Positions 1-8,128 are shown, numbered from the stretch's first letter. The stretch: DNA of 15,064 bases from Thiotrichaceae bacterium (GCA_027030285.1 JALVFC010000095.1:1-15064), one strand, 5' to 3'. Notes: generated from the letters alone by a model not told the origin. Numbers and translations are program-made.

Positions 1-2822
1 CTTCGCGCATTGTCTCAGCGCGGGATATTATGATCGAGGGACCGATTGGCTCGGCTGCGTTTAATAATGAATTTGGGCGTCCCAATATCTGCGGCTATTT
101 CCGTACCTTTGAAGCCGAAGTGTCTGGCCCTTCAGGCAATGAGCTCAGGGGCTATCACAAGCCGATTATGCTGGCAGGCGGGCTGGGTAATATCCGTGAG
201 GGAAATATTGAAAAGCATGATATCCCTGAAGGCACGCCCATTGTCGTGCTGGGTGGCCCTGCCATGCTGATTGGTCTGGGGGGCGGTGCGGCATCCTCAA
301 TGACCAGTGGTAGCAGTTGCGAGAACCTGGATTTTGCTTCGGTACAGCGGGGTAATCCGGAGATGGAGCGGCGCTGTCAGGAAGTGATTGATCAGTGTGT
401 TGCGCTGGGTGATGACACGCCTATCCTGTCTATCCATGATATTGGTGCGGGTGGGCTATCCAATGCCGTACCCGAAATTATCAATGATGCTGGTAAAGGT
501 GGGCGTTTCCAGTTGCGTGATGTGCCAAATGATGAGCAGAGCATGTCACCCATGGAAATCTGGTGTAATGAGGCGCAGGAGCGTTATGTGCTTGCCATTG
601 CAGCTGACAGGCTGGATACCTTTAAACAAATCTGTGAGCGTGAGCGTGCTGTGTATGCCGTGATTGGTTCGGCAACGGATGAACAGGAATTACTGGTTGC
701 CGATAGTCTGTTTGCTAACAAGCCGATTGATATTCCAATGGATGTGCTGTTTGGCAAAGCGCCCAAAATGCTGCGTGATGTGCATCATAAGACTTTCCAT
801 AAACCGGAGCTTGATCTGGAGAAAATCAGCCTGCGTGAGGCTGTGGAGCGTGTGTTGCGCTTGCCTACCGTCGCCTCAAAATCATTCCTTATTACCATTG
901 GCGACCGCACGGTGACGGGTATGGTCACACGCGATCAAATGGTGGGGCCGTGGCAGGTGCCAGTGGCGGATGTGGCAGTGACCTGCGCGGATTATGAGGG
1001 CTATGCCGGAGAGGCAATGGCGCTGGGTGAACGTACGCCGGTTGCCCTGGTGAATGCAGCGGCATCCGGTCGTATGGCGATTGGCGAGGCGATTACCAAT
1101 ATTGCAGCCAGTCGTATTGACAAGTTGGCGGATATTCGCCTGTCGGCCAACTGGATGGCGGCTGCCGGACATGAAGGTGAGGATGCTCTGTTGTATGACA
1201 CAGTAAAGGCAGTGGGTGAGGAAATGTGTCCTGCACTGGGCATCGCCATTCCGGTTGGCAAGGACTCCCTGTCCATGAAAAGTGTCTGGGAGCAGGATGG
1301 GCAGGCACGCGAGATGACCGCACCTTTGTCTTTGATTATCACCGCCTTTGGTATTGTCAAGGATGTACGCAAGACGTTGACCCCGCAACTGCGAACGGAT
1401 CAGGGGGATTCTGATCTGATTCTGATTGATCTGGGCAAGGGCAAGAACCGCATGGCTGCCTCGGCATATGCCCAGGTGACTTCGCAGGTAGGACATCATG
1501 CACCGGATATCAAGGACTTTCACAGCCTGAAAGCCTTTTTCAAGGCGATTCAGGAACTCAATGAAGAAGGGCTTGTACTGGCTTACCATGACCGCTCGGA
1601 TGGTGGCTTGCTGGCAACGCTCTGTGAAATGGCATTCGCTGGGCATACTGGAATTACCGTCAAGCTGGATGATGTGGGACATGAACCTGTGAGTGCCCTG
1701 TTTAATGAAGAACTGGGGGCGGTCATTCAGGTACGCCATAATGAGACAGAGGAAGTGCTGTCGATACTGCGTGAAGCTGACCTAGGGAGTCATGCGCATG
1801 TTATTGGGCGTTTGAATGAAATAGACAAGGTAGTCTTTAGCTGGGGTGGCAAAGAGGTCTTCAGTGAGCACCGGGCTAATGTGCAACGCTACTGGTCTGA
1901 AACCAGCTATCGTATGCAGGCTTTGCGGGATAACGCAGAGTGTGCAAAGCAGGAATTTGCACTGCTGGATGATATTGAAGACCCCGGTATTCCCATAAAG
2001 CTTACGTTTGACCCCGCGCAGGATGTGAGTGCGCCTTTTGTGAATACGGCAAAGCCCAGGATGGCAATTTTGCGGGAGCAGGGCATCAATGGGCAGACAG
2101 AAATGGCTGCTGCATTTGATCGTGCTGGCTTCACCTCCGTCGATGTGCATATGACGGATATTATTGCCGGGCATGTCAGTCTGGGTGGCTTTTCCGGTCT
2201 GGTTGCCTGTGGTGGTTTTTCCTACGGAGATGTGCTGGGCGCTGGCGGTGGCTGGGCAAAAACCATTTTGCAGAATGCGCGAGCCAAGGATGAGTTTTCA
2301 GCATTCTTTGCGCGTGAAGACGTGTTTGCACTGGGTGTCTGTAACGGCTGCCAGATGTTCTCCCAGCTTACTGAACTGATACCTGGCACGGGGCACTGGC
2401 CACGTTTTCATCGCAACTTGTCAGAGCAGTTTGAAGCGCGTTTTTCCAGTGTGGAGATTCTGGACTCGCCTTCAATATTGTTGCAGGGTATGCAAGGTTC
2501 TACATTGCCAATAGCGGTTGCTCATGGTGAAGGGCGCGCTGTCTTTAAGGATGGGCAACAGAAAGCAGCTGTGGATCAGGGATTGACCAGTTTGCGTTAT
2601 ATTGACCATTACGGCAACGCTACGGAAAAATACCCACTGAACCCAAATGGTTCTCCAGATGGCATAACCGGATTAACCACAGCAGATGGTCGTTTTACGA
2701 TTATGATGCCACATCCTGAGCGCCTGTTCAGAAGTGTACAGTATTCGTGGAAAACAGATGACTGGGGTGAAGATGGCCCCTGGATGCGGATGTTTAGAAA
2801 TGCCAGGGTATTTGTGGGCTGA
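1..2822 (+). CDS. purL: Phosphoribosylformylglycinamidine synthase, 5'-truncated by window edge
   Basis: This enzyme catalyses the ATP- and glutamine-dependent conversion of FGAR to FGAM, the fourth step of cytosolic purine synthesis. The reading frame is open from base 3 (first residues SRIVSARDIM) with no start codon, so the gene enters from the left. About 939 residues are present; E. coli PurL has about 1295, so roughly 355 N-terminal residues lie outside. Visible signatures include AAFNNEFGRP, GLGGGAASSM, DFASVQRGNPEMERR and HDIGAGGLSNA of the first synthetase half, then GDRTVTGMVTRDQMVGPWQVP and AYHDRSDGGL of the second. The C-terminal glutaminase is complete: nucleophile Cys in GVCNGCQM (bases 2340-2342), with His and Glu in MPHPER (bases 2712-2714 and 2718-2720). 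The product is thus the long fused gammaproteobacterial form, not the separate PurL/PurQ/PurS type. It converges with the minus-strand gene ending at 2899. Confidence 0.97.
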   Translation, partial: SRIVSARDIMIEGPIGSAAFNNEFGRPNICGYFRTFEAEVSGPSGNELRGYHKPIMLAGGLGNIREGNIEKHDIPEGTPIVVLGGPAMLIGLGGGAASSMTSGSSCENLDFASVQRGNPEMERRCQEVIDQCVALGDDTPILSIHDIGAGGLSNAVPEIINDAGKGGRFQLRDVPNDEQSMSPMEIWCNEAQERYVLAIAADRLDTFKQICERERAVYAVIGSATDEQELLVADSLFANKPIDIPMDVLFGKAPKMLRDVHHKTFHKPELDLEKISLREAVERVLRLPTVASKSFLITIGDRTVTGMVTRDQMVGPWQVPVADVAVTCADYEGYAGEAMALGERTPVALVNAAASGRMAIGEAITNIAASRIDKLADIRLSANWMAAAGHEGEDALLYDTVKAVGEEMCPALGIAIPVGKDSLSMKSVWEQDGQAREMTAPLSLIITAFGIVKDVRKTLTPQLRTDQGDSDLILIDLGKGKNRMAASAYAQVTSQVGHHAPDIKDFHSLKAFFKAIQELNEEGLVLAYHDRSDGGLLATLCEMAFAGHTGITVKLDDVGHEPVSALFNEELGAVIQVRHNETEEVLSILREADLGSHAHVIGRLNEIDKVVFSWGGKEVFSEHRANVQRYWSETSYRMQALRDNAECAKQEFALLDDIEDPGIPIKLTFDPAQDVSAPFVNTAKPRMAILREQGINGQTEMAAAFDRAGFTSVDVHMTDIIAGHVSLGGFSGLVACGGFSYGDVLGAGGGWAKTILQNARAKDEFSAFFAREDVFALGVCNGCQMFSQLTELIPGTGHWPRFHRNLSEQFEARFSSVEILDSPSILLQGMQGSTLPIAVAHGEGRAVFKDGQQKAAVDQGLTSLRYIDHYGNATEKYPLNPNGSPDGITGLTTADGRFTIMMPHPERLFRSVQYSWKTDDWGEDGPWMRMFRNARVFVG

Positions 2823-2861
2823 TAGCTTGTGCCTGGTGAGGCGTACTTGTTTGCGGTTTTA

Positions 2862-2881
2862 CCGGATTGCATCCGGGCTAC
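2862..2881 (-). repeat. REP-like GTAG palindrome after purL
   Basis: Read on the minus strand, this begins with GTAG and continues into a perfect 6-base inverted repeat (CCGGAT, 3-base loop, ATCCGG). A GTAG tetranucleotide leading a short GC-rich palindrome is the known form of REP sequences mobilised by RAYT transposases. Only one copy lies in this window, so the call rests on form and position between two gene ends. Read on the plus strand, the same hairpin (2862-2876) is followed by a short T-run and could help end purL transcription. Confidence 0.4.
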
Positions 2882-2898
2882 TTTTGATTCGGTGAAAA

Positions 2899-3459
2899 TT
2901 AATGAGCTTGTATCCTGCCAAGCTCATCAAGTATGGATAAAACCAGTGTGCGTCCCTGTTGTGCCATCCCTTTGCACAGGACTTCGGCGTCTCGTTCGCC
3001 ATCCAGAATAGTCTTCATGATTCCCCCCAGGCGGCGCATGTCTCCTCCAGCTCCACTCATTTGCTCTGCCATATTGGATAATAAGACTAGAGCCTGAGCG
3101 TTGCCTGTCGCGGCCTCATGGATCATGTGGGCTATTCCTGGTGCTGCCATGGCTGGGTCACCAGAGGCTGCATCATTACCAGGTAATGAGGCAGGGTTCT
3201 GGATGCCATCCAGAATGGCGAAGATAATCACTTTATCCTCTTCATCCATATTTCCCAGCTTGTCTTTACTACGTTCGCCAGCCAGTATTTTACGTATGGC
3301 GGCTACCAGATCAGTCCATCCATTGTTGGCACTGATGGTCAGAACATCTTCCAGTTTGGGTTTTAGTTCTGTTTGCTGTAGTGAGTGAACAACCAGCCTA
3401 ATCAAACTCGCATGAGTTTGAATAATCTGTTGTGTTCGATCCGGGAAAGTGGATTGCAT
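2899..3459 (-). CDS. Unrecognised 186-residue protein with an internal helical duplication
   Basis: I do not recognise a named family. The product has no signal peptide or membrane segment, so it is probably cytoplasmic. Two segments resemble each other: residues about 51-87 (LVAAIRKILAGERSKDKL, then DKVIIFAILDGI) and about 143-182 (RLGGIMKTILDGERDAEV, then RTLVLSILDEL). Each has the pattern hydrophobic helix, IL-x-GER, charged turn, then a second helix ending in AILDG or SILDE. They are separated by a Gly/Ala/Pro-rich stretch (about 88-110) and a helix-like stretch (about 108-135). The pattern suggests an all-alpha repeat protein, perhaps a protein-binding scaffold; that is inference. Similar IL-x-GER modules occur, to my recollection, at the ends of some TPR-type proteins. 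It follows fis by 34 bases on the same strand and is probably cotranscribed. The start codon has only a weak ribosome-binding site (AAAGAAAA). Its slot is where purH sits in some relatives. Confidence 0.8.
   Translation of the reverse strand: MQSTFPDRTQQIIQTHASLIRLVVHSLQQTELKPKLEDVLTISANNGWTDLVAAIRKILAGERSKDKLGNMDEEDKVIIFAILDGIQNPASLPGNDAASGDPAMAAPGIAHMIHEAATGNAQALVLLSNMAEQMSGAGGDMRRLGGIMKTILDGERDAEVLCKGMAQQGRTLVLSILDELGRIQAH
2902..2927 (-). terminator. Inverted repeat, possible terminator of the fis-side operon
   Basis: A perfect 9-base inverted repeat (ATGAGCTTG / CAAGCTCAT, 8-base loop) covers the last codons of the 186-residue gene. On the minus strand it is followed directly by the TAA stop and a short TAATTTT run. 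A stem of 9 pairs and only four consecutive T make it a modest intrinsic terminator. The codons within it also encode protein, so part of the symmetry could be chance. Confidence 0.4.
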
Positions 3460-3493
3460 GGTTTTCTTTACATTTCTATATGTTCAAGTTTAG

Positions 3494-3754
3494 TTACATT
3501 AAGCCGTGACGCTTAAGTTTAGAACGTAATGTAGCACGGTTAATGCCCAGGCAGATAGCTGCTCTGGACTGATTGCCATGAGTGCGCTCCATAATGACTT
3601 GCAGCAGGGGTTTTTCTACTTCATCGAGAATTTGTCGATAAAGATTGGTTGGATCCTGGTCACCCAGTGCTGTTAAGTAATCTCGGGAGACGTTAGCTAC
3701 GGTATCAGAAAGCAGGGAAGCCTGATTATCCGATAGAGATGTATGATTATTCAT
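3494..3754 (-). CDS. fis: DNA-binding protein Fis
   Basis: Fis is a small homodimeric nucleoid-associated protein that bends DNA and regulates rRNA, tRNA and other growth-linked promoters. The 86-residue product has the conserved C-terminal core: LYRQILDEVEKPLL (about residues 38-51) followed by the helix-turn-helix GNQSRAAICLGINRATLRSKL (about 60-80), close to E. coli Fis. It is shorter than the 98-residue E. coli protein at the N-terminus, the variable beta-hairpin region, which is normal outside enterics. The ATG overlaps the dusB TGA as ATGA, and a strong GGAAGG site lies 9 bases upstream inside dusB. Fis is therefore probably translated by coupling from the dusB message, the classic dusB-fis operon. 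Confidence 0.97.
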   Translation of the reverse strand: MNNHTSLSDNQASLLSDTVANVSRDYLTALGDQDPTNLYRQILDEVEKPLLQVIMERTHGNQSRAAICLGINRATLRSKLKRHGLM

Positions 3755-4758
3755 AAGTTTATACCTTCCTGTTTAGGGGCTTCGTTGGGGGGATTGTCAA
3801 GTACCTCTGCAAGCAGCTGTACTTGGGATTCTGGAGCGGTTGCTCCGAAGATTGTTCGCTTTTTTTCGGCAGGGATATGCAAACGGTCACAGTACCAGCC
3901 AATATGCTTGCGTGCGAGTCTGACACCCATTGTTTTGCCAAAGAAGCGATGAATATGGTTAATGTGTTCGATGATGACCTGTTTTTTTTCAGAAAATGCA
4001 AGGTCTGCTGGCATTTTTCCAGTTGCAAGCAAGGTATTGTAGCGTTGGAAAATCCAGGGCTGACCGTGAGTAATACGCCCCAGCATGAGGGCATCTGCTC
4101 CGGTATATTGCAGTGCGAAGGTCAGATCATCAGCATGGCGTAAATCACCATTAACGATAACCGGTATGTGTACAGCCTGTTTGACCCGCCTGACTGTTTC
4201 GTACTCCGCGTAGCCAGTATATGCATCCTGACGGGTTCTGCCGTGGATAGACAGGGCAGAAATATTGTTGTCTTCAGCAATCTTGGCGATTTCCAGTGCA
4301 TTGCGGTTCTTTCGTGACCAGCCGGTGCGCATTTTCAGGGTTACAGGCACCGCTGCCTGTTCGGCTGTTCGGGTGACTGCCTTAATAATCGCTTTGGCCG
4401 CGGCTGGATCTTGCATGAGTGCGGAACCCGCAGCTTTGCTACAGACTTTCTTGGCGGGACATCCCATATTGATATCAATGATTTGAGCGCCTTTATCTAT
4501 GCTTAGTCGGGCTGCTTCAGCCATCATCTGAGGATCTGTTCCAGCGATTTGCACACTGCGTGGTTCAGTTTCGTCTCGCTGTGGTAAACGCTGTGCTGAT
4601 TTTTTTGAGTCCCATAATGAAATATCAGAGGTCAGCATTTCAGAAGTTGCAAGGCCAGCTCCAAATTGTTTGCAAAGGTGGCGGAAAGGCGGATCAGTAA
4701 TGCCAGCCATGGGCGCCAAGAGCAGTTTGCTACTTAATGTGTAAGGACCTATTTGCAT
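3751..4758 (-). CDS. dusB: tRNA-dihydrouridine synthase B
   Basis: This FMN-dependent reductase makes dihydrouridine in the D-loop of tRNAs. The 335-residue product has a TIM-barrel N-terminus with LLLAPMAGITDPPFR (about residues 12-26) and the catalytic cysteine in NMGCPAKKV (Cys100). FMN and substrate contacts are visible in LKMRTGW (about 141-147), SIHGRT (about 170-175), VNGD (about 202-205) and LMLGR (about 224-228). A helical C-terminal tRNA-binding domain follows. E. coli DusB is 321 residues, so the length is normal. Linkage to fis supports the DusB rather than DusA or DusC assignment. The gene lies 28 bases after the zinc-ribbon gene. I see no clear Shine-Dalgarno before its ATG, but MQIGPYTLSSKLLLAPMAG aligns with the usual family start. 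Confidence 0.96.
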   Translation of the reverse strand: MQIGPYTLSSKLLLAPMAGITDPPFRHLCKQFGAGLATSEMLTSDISLWDSKKSAQRLPQRDETEPRSVQIAGTDPQMMAEAARLSIDKGAQIIDINMGCPAKKVCSKAAGSALMQDPAAAKAIIKAVTRTAEQAAVPVTLKMRTGWSRKNRNALEIAKIAEDNNISALSIHGRTRQDAYTGYAEYETVRRVKQAVHIPVIVNGDLRHADDLTFALQYTGADALMLGRITHGQPWIFQRYNTLLATGKMPADLAFSEKKQVIIEHINHIHRFFGKTMGVRLARKHIGWYCDRLHIPAEKKRTIFGATAPESQVQLLAEVLDNPPNEAPKQEGINL

Positions 4759-4786
4759 ATAAGTTAGACAGTAACTATATAAAAAG

Positions 4787-5593
4787 TCAAAGGAAATTAA
4801 ATTGAAAAGTCACAGCTTCCTTGCCTGGGTCTTTAATTTTCATTCTGAAATACAGCGTTTCATTCGGTGTAAACAGTTTTTTATCAGCCCTGTTTTTAGG
4901 TGTGTACTCTTCAGGGCGAAAGCGGCGCAGAGCGATCGTATGATTATTTTTATCTAAAAAGCTGACTTCGATTAAGGGTAATGGCTGTCCGTAAGACGCC
5001 GTGTTTCTCATTGTCGCCGTTATGATCAATGAGCCTGGCTCATTGGGATGTGCATAGACATTATGAGAGATGATTTCTATTTTGGTGGGGTCACGTTTTG
5101 GAGTAATGCTGCAGCCCAGTGTTTTACAAACGGAACGTGTAATCCCGGCAGTAGCTGGCTGGTGGGCTAGCCAGTTGCGCGACACATATAATGTTTGTAG
5201 AAAAAGAATGGTCACCAGACCCATACCAGCCCAAAGCATATATTTTCTCGCTCTATCCTGCGTGGGTGTGGTGGATTTAGCATTTCCCAAAGAGGGTTTC
5301 GTCGGGGTGTTATGCACAGAGCTGCCAGAGCTTTCTGTGCTCATTTTAGCGTTATTATATGTGCTTTTAGTAATTCCCTGAGCAAGATTGCTATCACTCC
5401 CATTACCAACTCCACCATGAGCCTTGGGGTTCTGTTCAAGCCCGCCAGAATCACCAGGCAATGTGCTACTTAATGAGTTCATTGCATTAAATATATGACC
5501 ACACTCACCACAGCGCAATTGTCCGTGCGCGGTAGTGATTTCTTTCATGCTGACGCGAAAGATGGCTTCGCAATGTGGGCATTGTGTATACAT
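4787..5593 (-). CDS. Zinc-ribbon single-pass membrane protein, MJ0042/DUF3426 type
   Basis: The function is unknown. The 268-residue product starts with a four-cysteine zinc ribbon (CPHC at residues 5-8, CGEC at 28-31), the pattern of the MJ0042-type N-terminal zinc finger. A low-complexity Ser/Asn/Gly/Thr-rich linker follows (about 39-115), then one membrane span (about 119-137, MLWAGMGLVTILFLQTLYV), and a C-terminal beta-rich domain (about 150-268) resembling DUF3426. That domain carries two cysteines (156 and 161) near the membrane. The predicted topology is a cytoplasmic zinc ribbon with a periplasmic C-terminal domain. Position between prmA and dusB is the usual context for this family in gammaproteobacteria. 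There is no strong ribosome-binding site next to the ATG, but the zinc ribbon begins at once, which fixes the start. Confidence 0.88.
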   Translation of the reverse strand: MYTQCPHCEAIFRVSMKEITTAHGQLRCGECGHIFNAMNSLSSTLPGDSGGLEQNPKAHGGVGNGSDSNLAQGITKSTYNNAKMSTESSGSSVHNTPTKPSLGNAKSTTPTQDRARKYMLWAGMGLVTILFLQTLYVSRNWLAHQPATAGITRSVCKTLGCSITPKRDPTKIEIISHNVYAHPNEPGSLIITATMRNTASYGQPLPLIEVSFLDKNNHTIALRRFRPEEYTPKNRADKKLFTPNETLYFRMKIKDPGKEAVTFQFNFL

Positions 5594-5857
5594 GTTAAGT
5601 TAGTTCTGTCCTACAATGAACGTTAGCTGAGAAATTTCGTTGACACTCAGGTTTGTAAAATCCATCACTTATAAGCAAGATACTTTTAGGCAATTAGCTA
5701 AATATATTGATTGTTATTTTAGCAGTTCATGGTGATTTAAAAACAACAGATCATCTATAAAATTGACTCATTGATCTGGTTTTAGTCCAGAATATGCTGT
5801 TGCCCTTTGTTGTTTTAGTTCTAATATTAACCAGCTCTCTTTATTTGAGTCTAAATA
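5594..5857. other. 264-base AT-rich gap between prmA and the zinc-ribbon gene
   Basis: I see no gene here. The gap is AT-rich and unusually long for this otherwise close-packed run. It holds a 7-base inverted repeat (5747-5753 with 5772-5778) and, next to prmA, two overlapping inverted repeats (5821-5834 with 5854-5870). On the minus strand there is a possible extended -10 box (TGCTAAAAT, 5716-5724), but with a poorly spaced -35. An internal promoter for the zinc-ribbon/dusB/fis part is plausible from the length of the gap but not proven. Confidence 0.5.
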
Positions 5858-6745
5858 TTAGCCCTGGTTATGGTGACGAATTCCTGTGACCCGAAGCCAT
5901 TCTTGTTCTGATGTGGTGGTAAGTTCGCTGAAAAAGGGGGTATATGCATCCACAATGGTTTGTTGTTGTTCCTTTAAGATGCCGGATAGCACAATGCTAG
6001 CCCCTGGCTTACTCAGTTGTGCCAGTTTTGGAGCTAATTCAGCGAGTGGTGCAGAGAGAATATTGGCAAGTACCAGGTCAACCTGTTGCTCTGGCATGCT
6101 CTCAGGCAAACAGGTTTCAATATAGTGATTATCAATATGGTTATTGCGCATATTGTCCTGTGTCGCGGTTAATGCCTGTTCATCAATATCAGTGGCAATA
6201 ACATGCTGTGCCCCTAGCTTGATAGCTGCAATAGCAAGTATCCCTGAGCCGCAGCCGTAGTCAATAACAGTTAAGCCTTTGGGTGGGTGCTGATCAAGCC
6301 ATTCAAGGCAAAGTGCAGTGGTAGGATGGGTACCAGTACCGAAGGCAAGCCCTGGATCCAGCAGTATTTGTGTGCTGCCATCTTGAGGAGGAGTAATATG
6401 TGAAGGATAAATCCATAAATTGTCGCCAAACTTCATGGGGTGGTAGTTATCCATCCAGCAACGCTCCCATTGCTGATCCTCAAGTGTTTCAATATGCAAG
6501 CTTATCTGTTCAGGAAAGTGTTGCTGAAGTTTGTGTATCAGTGGTGTCAGGTTTACATCAGCTGCAAACAGTCCAGTGATGATTAGTTCATCCCAGAGAG
6601 GTGTTTCGCCGGGCAGGGGTTCCAGCACCGGGGTATCTTTTGCATCCTGATAGGTGACCGAAGCCGCGCCATTTTCTTCCAGCAACTGACTAACAGCCGC
6701 TTCATGTTGTCTGGATGTTTGACACAGTAGCTGTTGCCAACTCAT
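5858..6745 (-). CDS. prmA: Ribosomal protein L11 methyltransferase
   Basis: PrmA trimethylates ribosomal protein L11 using S-adenosylmethionine. The 295-residue product matches E. coli PrmA (293) along its length. The N-terminal L11-recognition domain has the DTPVLEPLPGETPLW segment, followed by WMDNYHPMKFG and LDPGLAFGTGTHPTT (about residues 129-143). The SAM-binding motif is VIDYGCGSGILAIAA (about 160-174), and the catalytic-site motif is LANIL (about 226-230). The frame is open further upstream to 6832, but the ATG at 6745 is chosen because MSWQQLL matches the family start and the longer form would overlap accC. The gene begins 10 bases after the accC stop with only a weak ribosome-binding site, suggesting translation partly coupled to accC. 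Confidence 0.96.
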   Translation of the reverse strand: MSWQQLLCQTSRQHEAAVSQLLEENGAASVTYQDAKDTPVLEPLPGETPLWDELIITGLFAADVNLTPLIHKLQQHFPEQISLHIETLEDQQWERCWMDNYHPMKFGDNLWIYPSHITPPQDGSTQILLDPGLAFGTGTHPTTALCLEWLDQHPPKGLTVIDYGCGSGILAIAAIKLGAQHVIATDIDEQALTATQDNMRNNHIDNHYIETCLPESMPEQQVDLVLANILSAPLAELAPKLAQLSKPGASIVLSGILKEQQQTIVDAYTPFFSELTTTSEQEWLRVTGIRHHNQG

Positions 6746-6755
6746 GCGCACAGGC

Positions 6756-8102
6756 TCAGGATGCCTCTTCCTTGAGCATGTGTTCCAGATGGTGGATGCT
6801 GGCACCGCCTTTCTGGAATTCGGGATCATCAAGGATCTTCAGATGCAGAGGGATATTGGTTTTAATGCCTTCAATAATCATCTCTGTTAATGCGCCACGC
6901 ATTCTGGCAATGGCAGTTTCCCTGTCTTCGCCATGTGTAATCAGCTTGCCAATCATGGAGTCATAGTTGGGTGGTACGGAATAATCAGCGTAAATATGCG
7001 AATCAACCCGGACACCAAGCCCGCCGGGGACGTGATAACGCGTAATTTTACCTGGAGAGGGCAGAAAGCTGACGGGGTCTTCTGCATTGATTCTGCACTC
7101 GATAGCATGACCTCGTGGTCGGATATTGTCAGGTAAATCCAGAACTTCTCCGGCGGCAATTTTGATTTGCTGCTTAACCAGATCGATACCCGTGATTTGT
7201 TCTGTGACAGTATGTTCAACCTGTAAACGGGTATTCATCTCAATAAAATAGAACTCGCCGTTTTCATAGAGAAATTCGAAAGTACCTGCGCCATGGTAAT
7301 CAATCGTTTTACAGGCTTCGGCAAGTGTTTTGCCCAGTTTTTCCCGCTCTTCGACAGGCAGACCGGGTGCAGGAGCCTCTTCGACGACTTTTTGATGGCG
7401 TCTCTGCATGGAGCAGTCACGCTCACACAAGTGCACGGCATTACCATGTTTGTCAGAAAGTACCTGAAACTCAATATGCCTGGGGGTTGTAAGGAATTTC
7501 TCCATATACAGCACATCATTGCCAAAGGCTGCTTTCGCCTCTGTTTGTGTCAGGGTAATGGCTTCCATCAGGTCTTCTTCTTTTTCAATCACCCGCATAC
7601 CGCGTCCACCACCACCACTGGTAGCTTTAATGATGACGGGATAGCCAATCTCTTGCGCCATCTTTTTAACTTCAGCTTCATCCTCCGGAATTGCACCATC
7701 GGAGCCGGGCACACAGGGAACATTCGCCTTGATCATGGCTTCCTTGGCACAGATTTTATCCCCCATCAGGCGGATAGTTTCTGCTTTGGGACCAATGAAA
7801 ATAAAGCCACTGGAGACAACACGTTCAGCAAAATCGGCATTTTCAGACAAAAAACCGTAGCCAGGGTGAATAGCGTCTGCATTCGTTAGCTCGGCAGCAC
7901 TGATAATGGCAGGAATATTCAGGTAGCTCTCACTCGATGGGGCAGGACCGATACAGACGGATTCATCCGCAAGCCGCACATGTTTTAAATCGCGATCAGC
8001 GGTAGAGTGAATGGCAACAGTTTTAATGCCCATTTCTCGACAGGCACGTAGTACGCGAAGAGCGATTTCCCCGCGGTTTGCAATCAGGACTTTTTTTATC
8101 AT
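6756..8102 (-). CDS. accC: Biotin carboxylase subunit of acetyl-CoA carboxylase
   Basis: AccC carboxylates the biotin on AccB using ATP and bicarbonate, the first half-reaction of malonyl-CoA synthesis. The 448-residue product has the ATP-grasp architecture: N-terminal KVLIANRGEIALRV, HPGYGFLSENA (about 79-89), the glycine-rich lid GGGGRGMR (163-170), metal-binding EMNTR (288-292), catalytic VEHTVTE (295-301) and GHAIECRINAED. The length equals that of E. coli AccC (449) and no key residue is missing. It lacks any fused BCCP or carboxyltransferase domain, so it is the dissociated bacterial ACC type. It follows accB by 120 bases, a gap that holds a hairpin and direct repeats. A GGAA lies 8 bases before the ATG. 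Confidence 0.98.
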   Translation of the reverse strand: MIKKVLIANRGEIALRVLRACREMGIKTVAIHSTADRDLKHVRLADESVCIGPAPSSESYLNIPAIISAAELTNADAIHPGYGFLSENADFAERVVSSGFIFIGPKAETIRLMGDKICAKEAMIKANVPCVPGSDGAIPEDEAEVKKMAQEIGYPVIIKATSGGGGRGMRVIEKEEDLMEAITLTQTEAKAAFGNDVLYMEKFLTTPRHIEFQVLSDKHGNAVHLCERDCSMQRRHQKVVEEAPAPGLPVEEREKLGKTLAEACKTIDYHGAGTFEFLYENGEFYFIEMNTRLQVEHTVTEQITGIDLVKQQIKIAAGEVLDLPDNIRPRGHAIECRINAEDPVSFLPSPGKITRYHVPGGLGVRVDSHIYADYSVPPNYDSMIGKLITHGEDRETAIARMRGALTEMIIEGIKTNIPLHLKILDDPEFQKGGASIHHLEHMLKEEAS

Positions 8103-8128
8103 AAGTTTTTCCGCTAGCAGGTGACGAT

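Noticed and set aside
882..1739. Long open frame of 285 codons on the minus strand inside purL
   Set aside because: It lies wholly antisense to a clearly conserved PurL sequence, and its translation has no recognisable motif and a composition typical of a shadow frame.
2230..2262. Glycine in place of glutamate in the purL stretch GAGGGWAKT (E. coli GAGEGWAKS)
   Set aside because: This position varies among PurL proteins, and the glutaminase catalytic Cys, His and Glu are all present, so it is not a sign of inactivation.
6746..6832. 29-codon upstream extension of prmA
   Set aside because: It would overlap the end of accC, and the added residues are the accC tail read in another frame.
7293..7889. 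Open frame of 198 codons on the plus strand inside accC
   Set aside because: It is antisense to the conserved ATP-grasp core of AccC and shows no family signature or ribosome-binding site.
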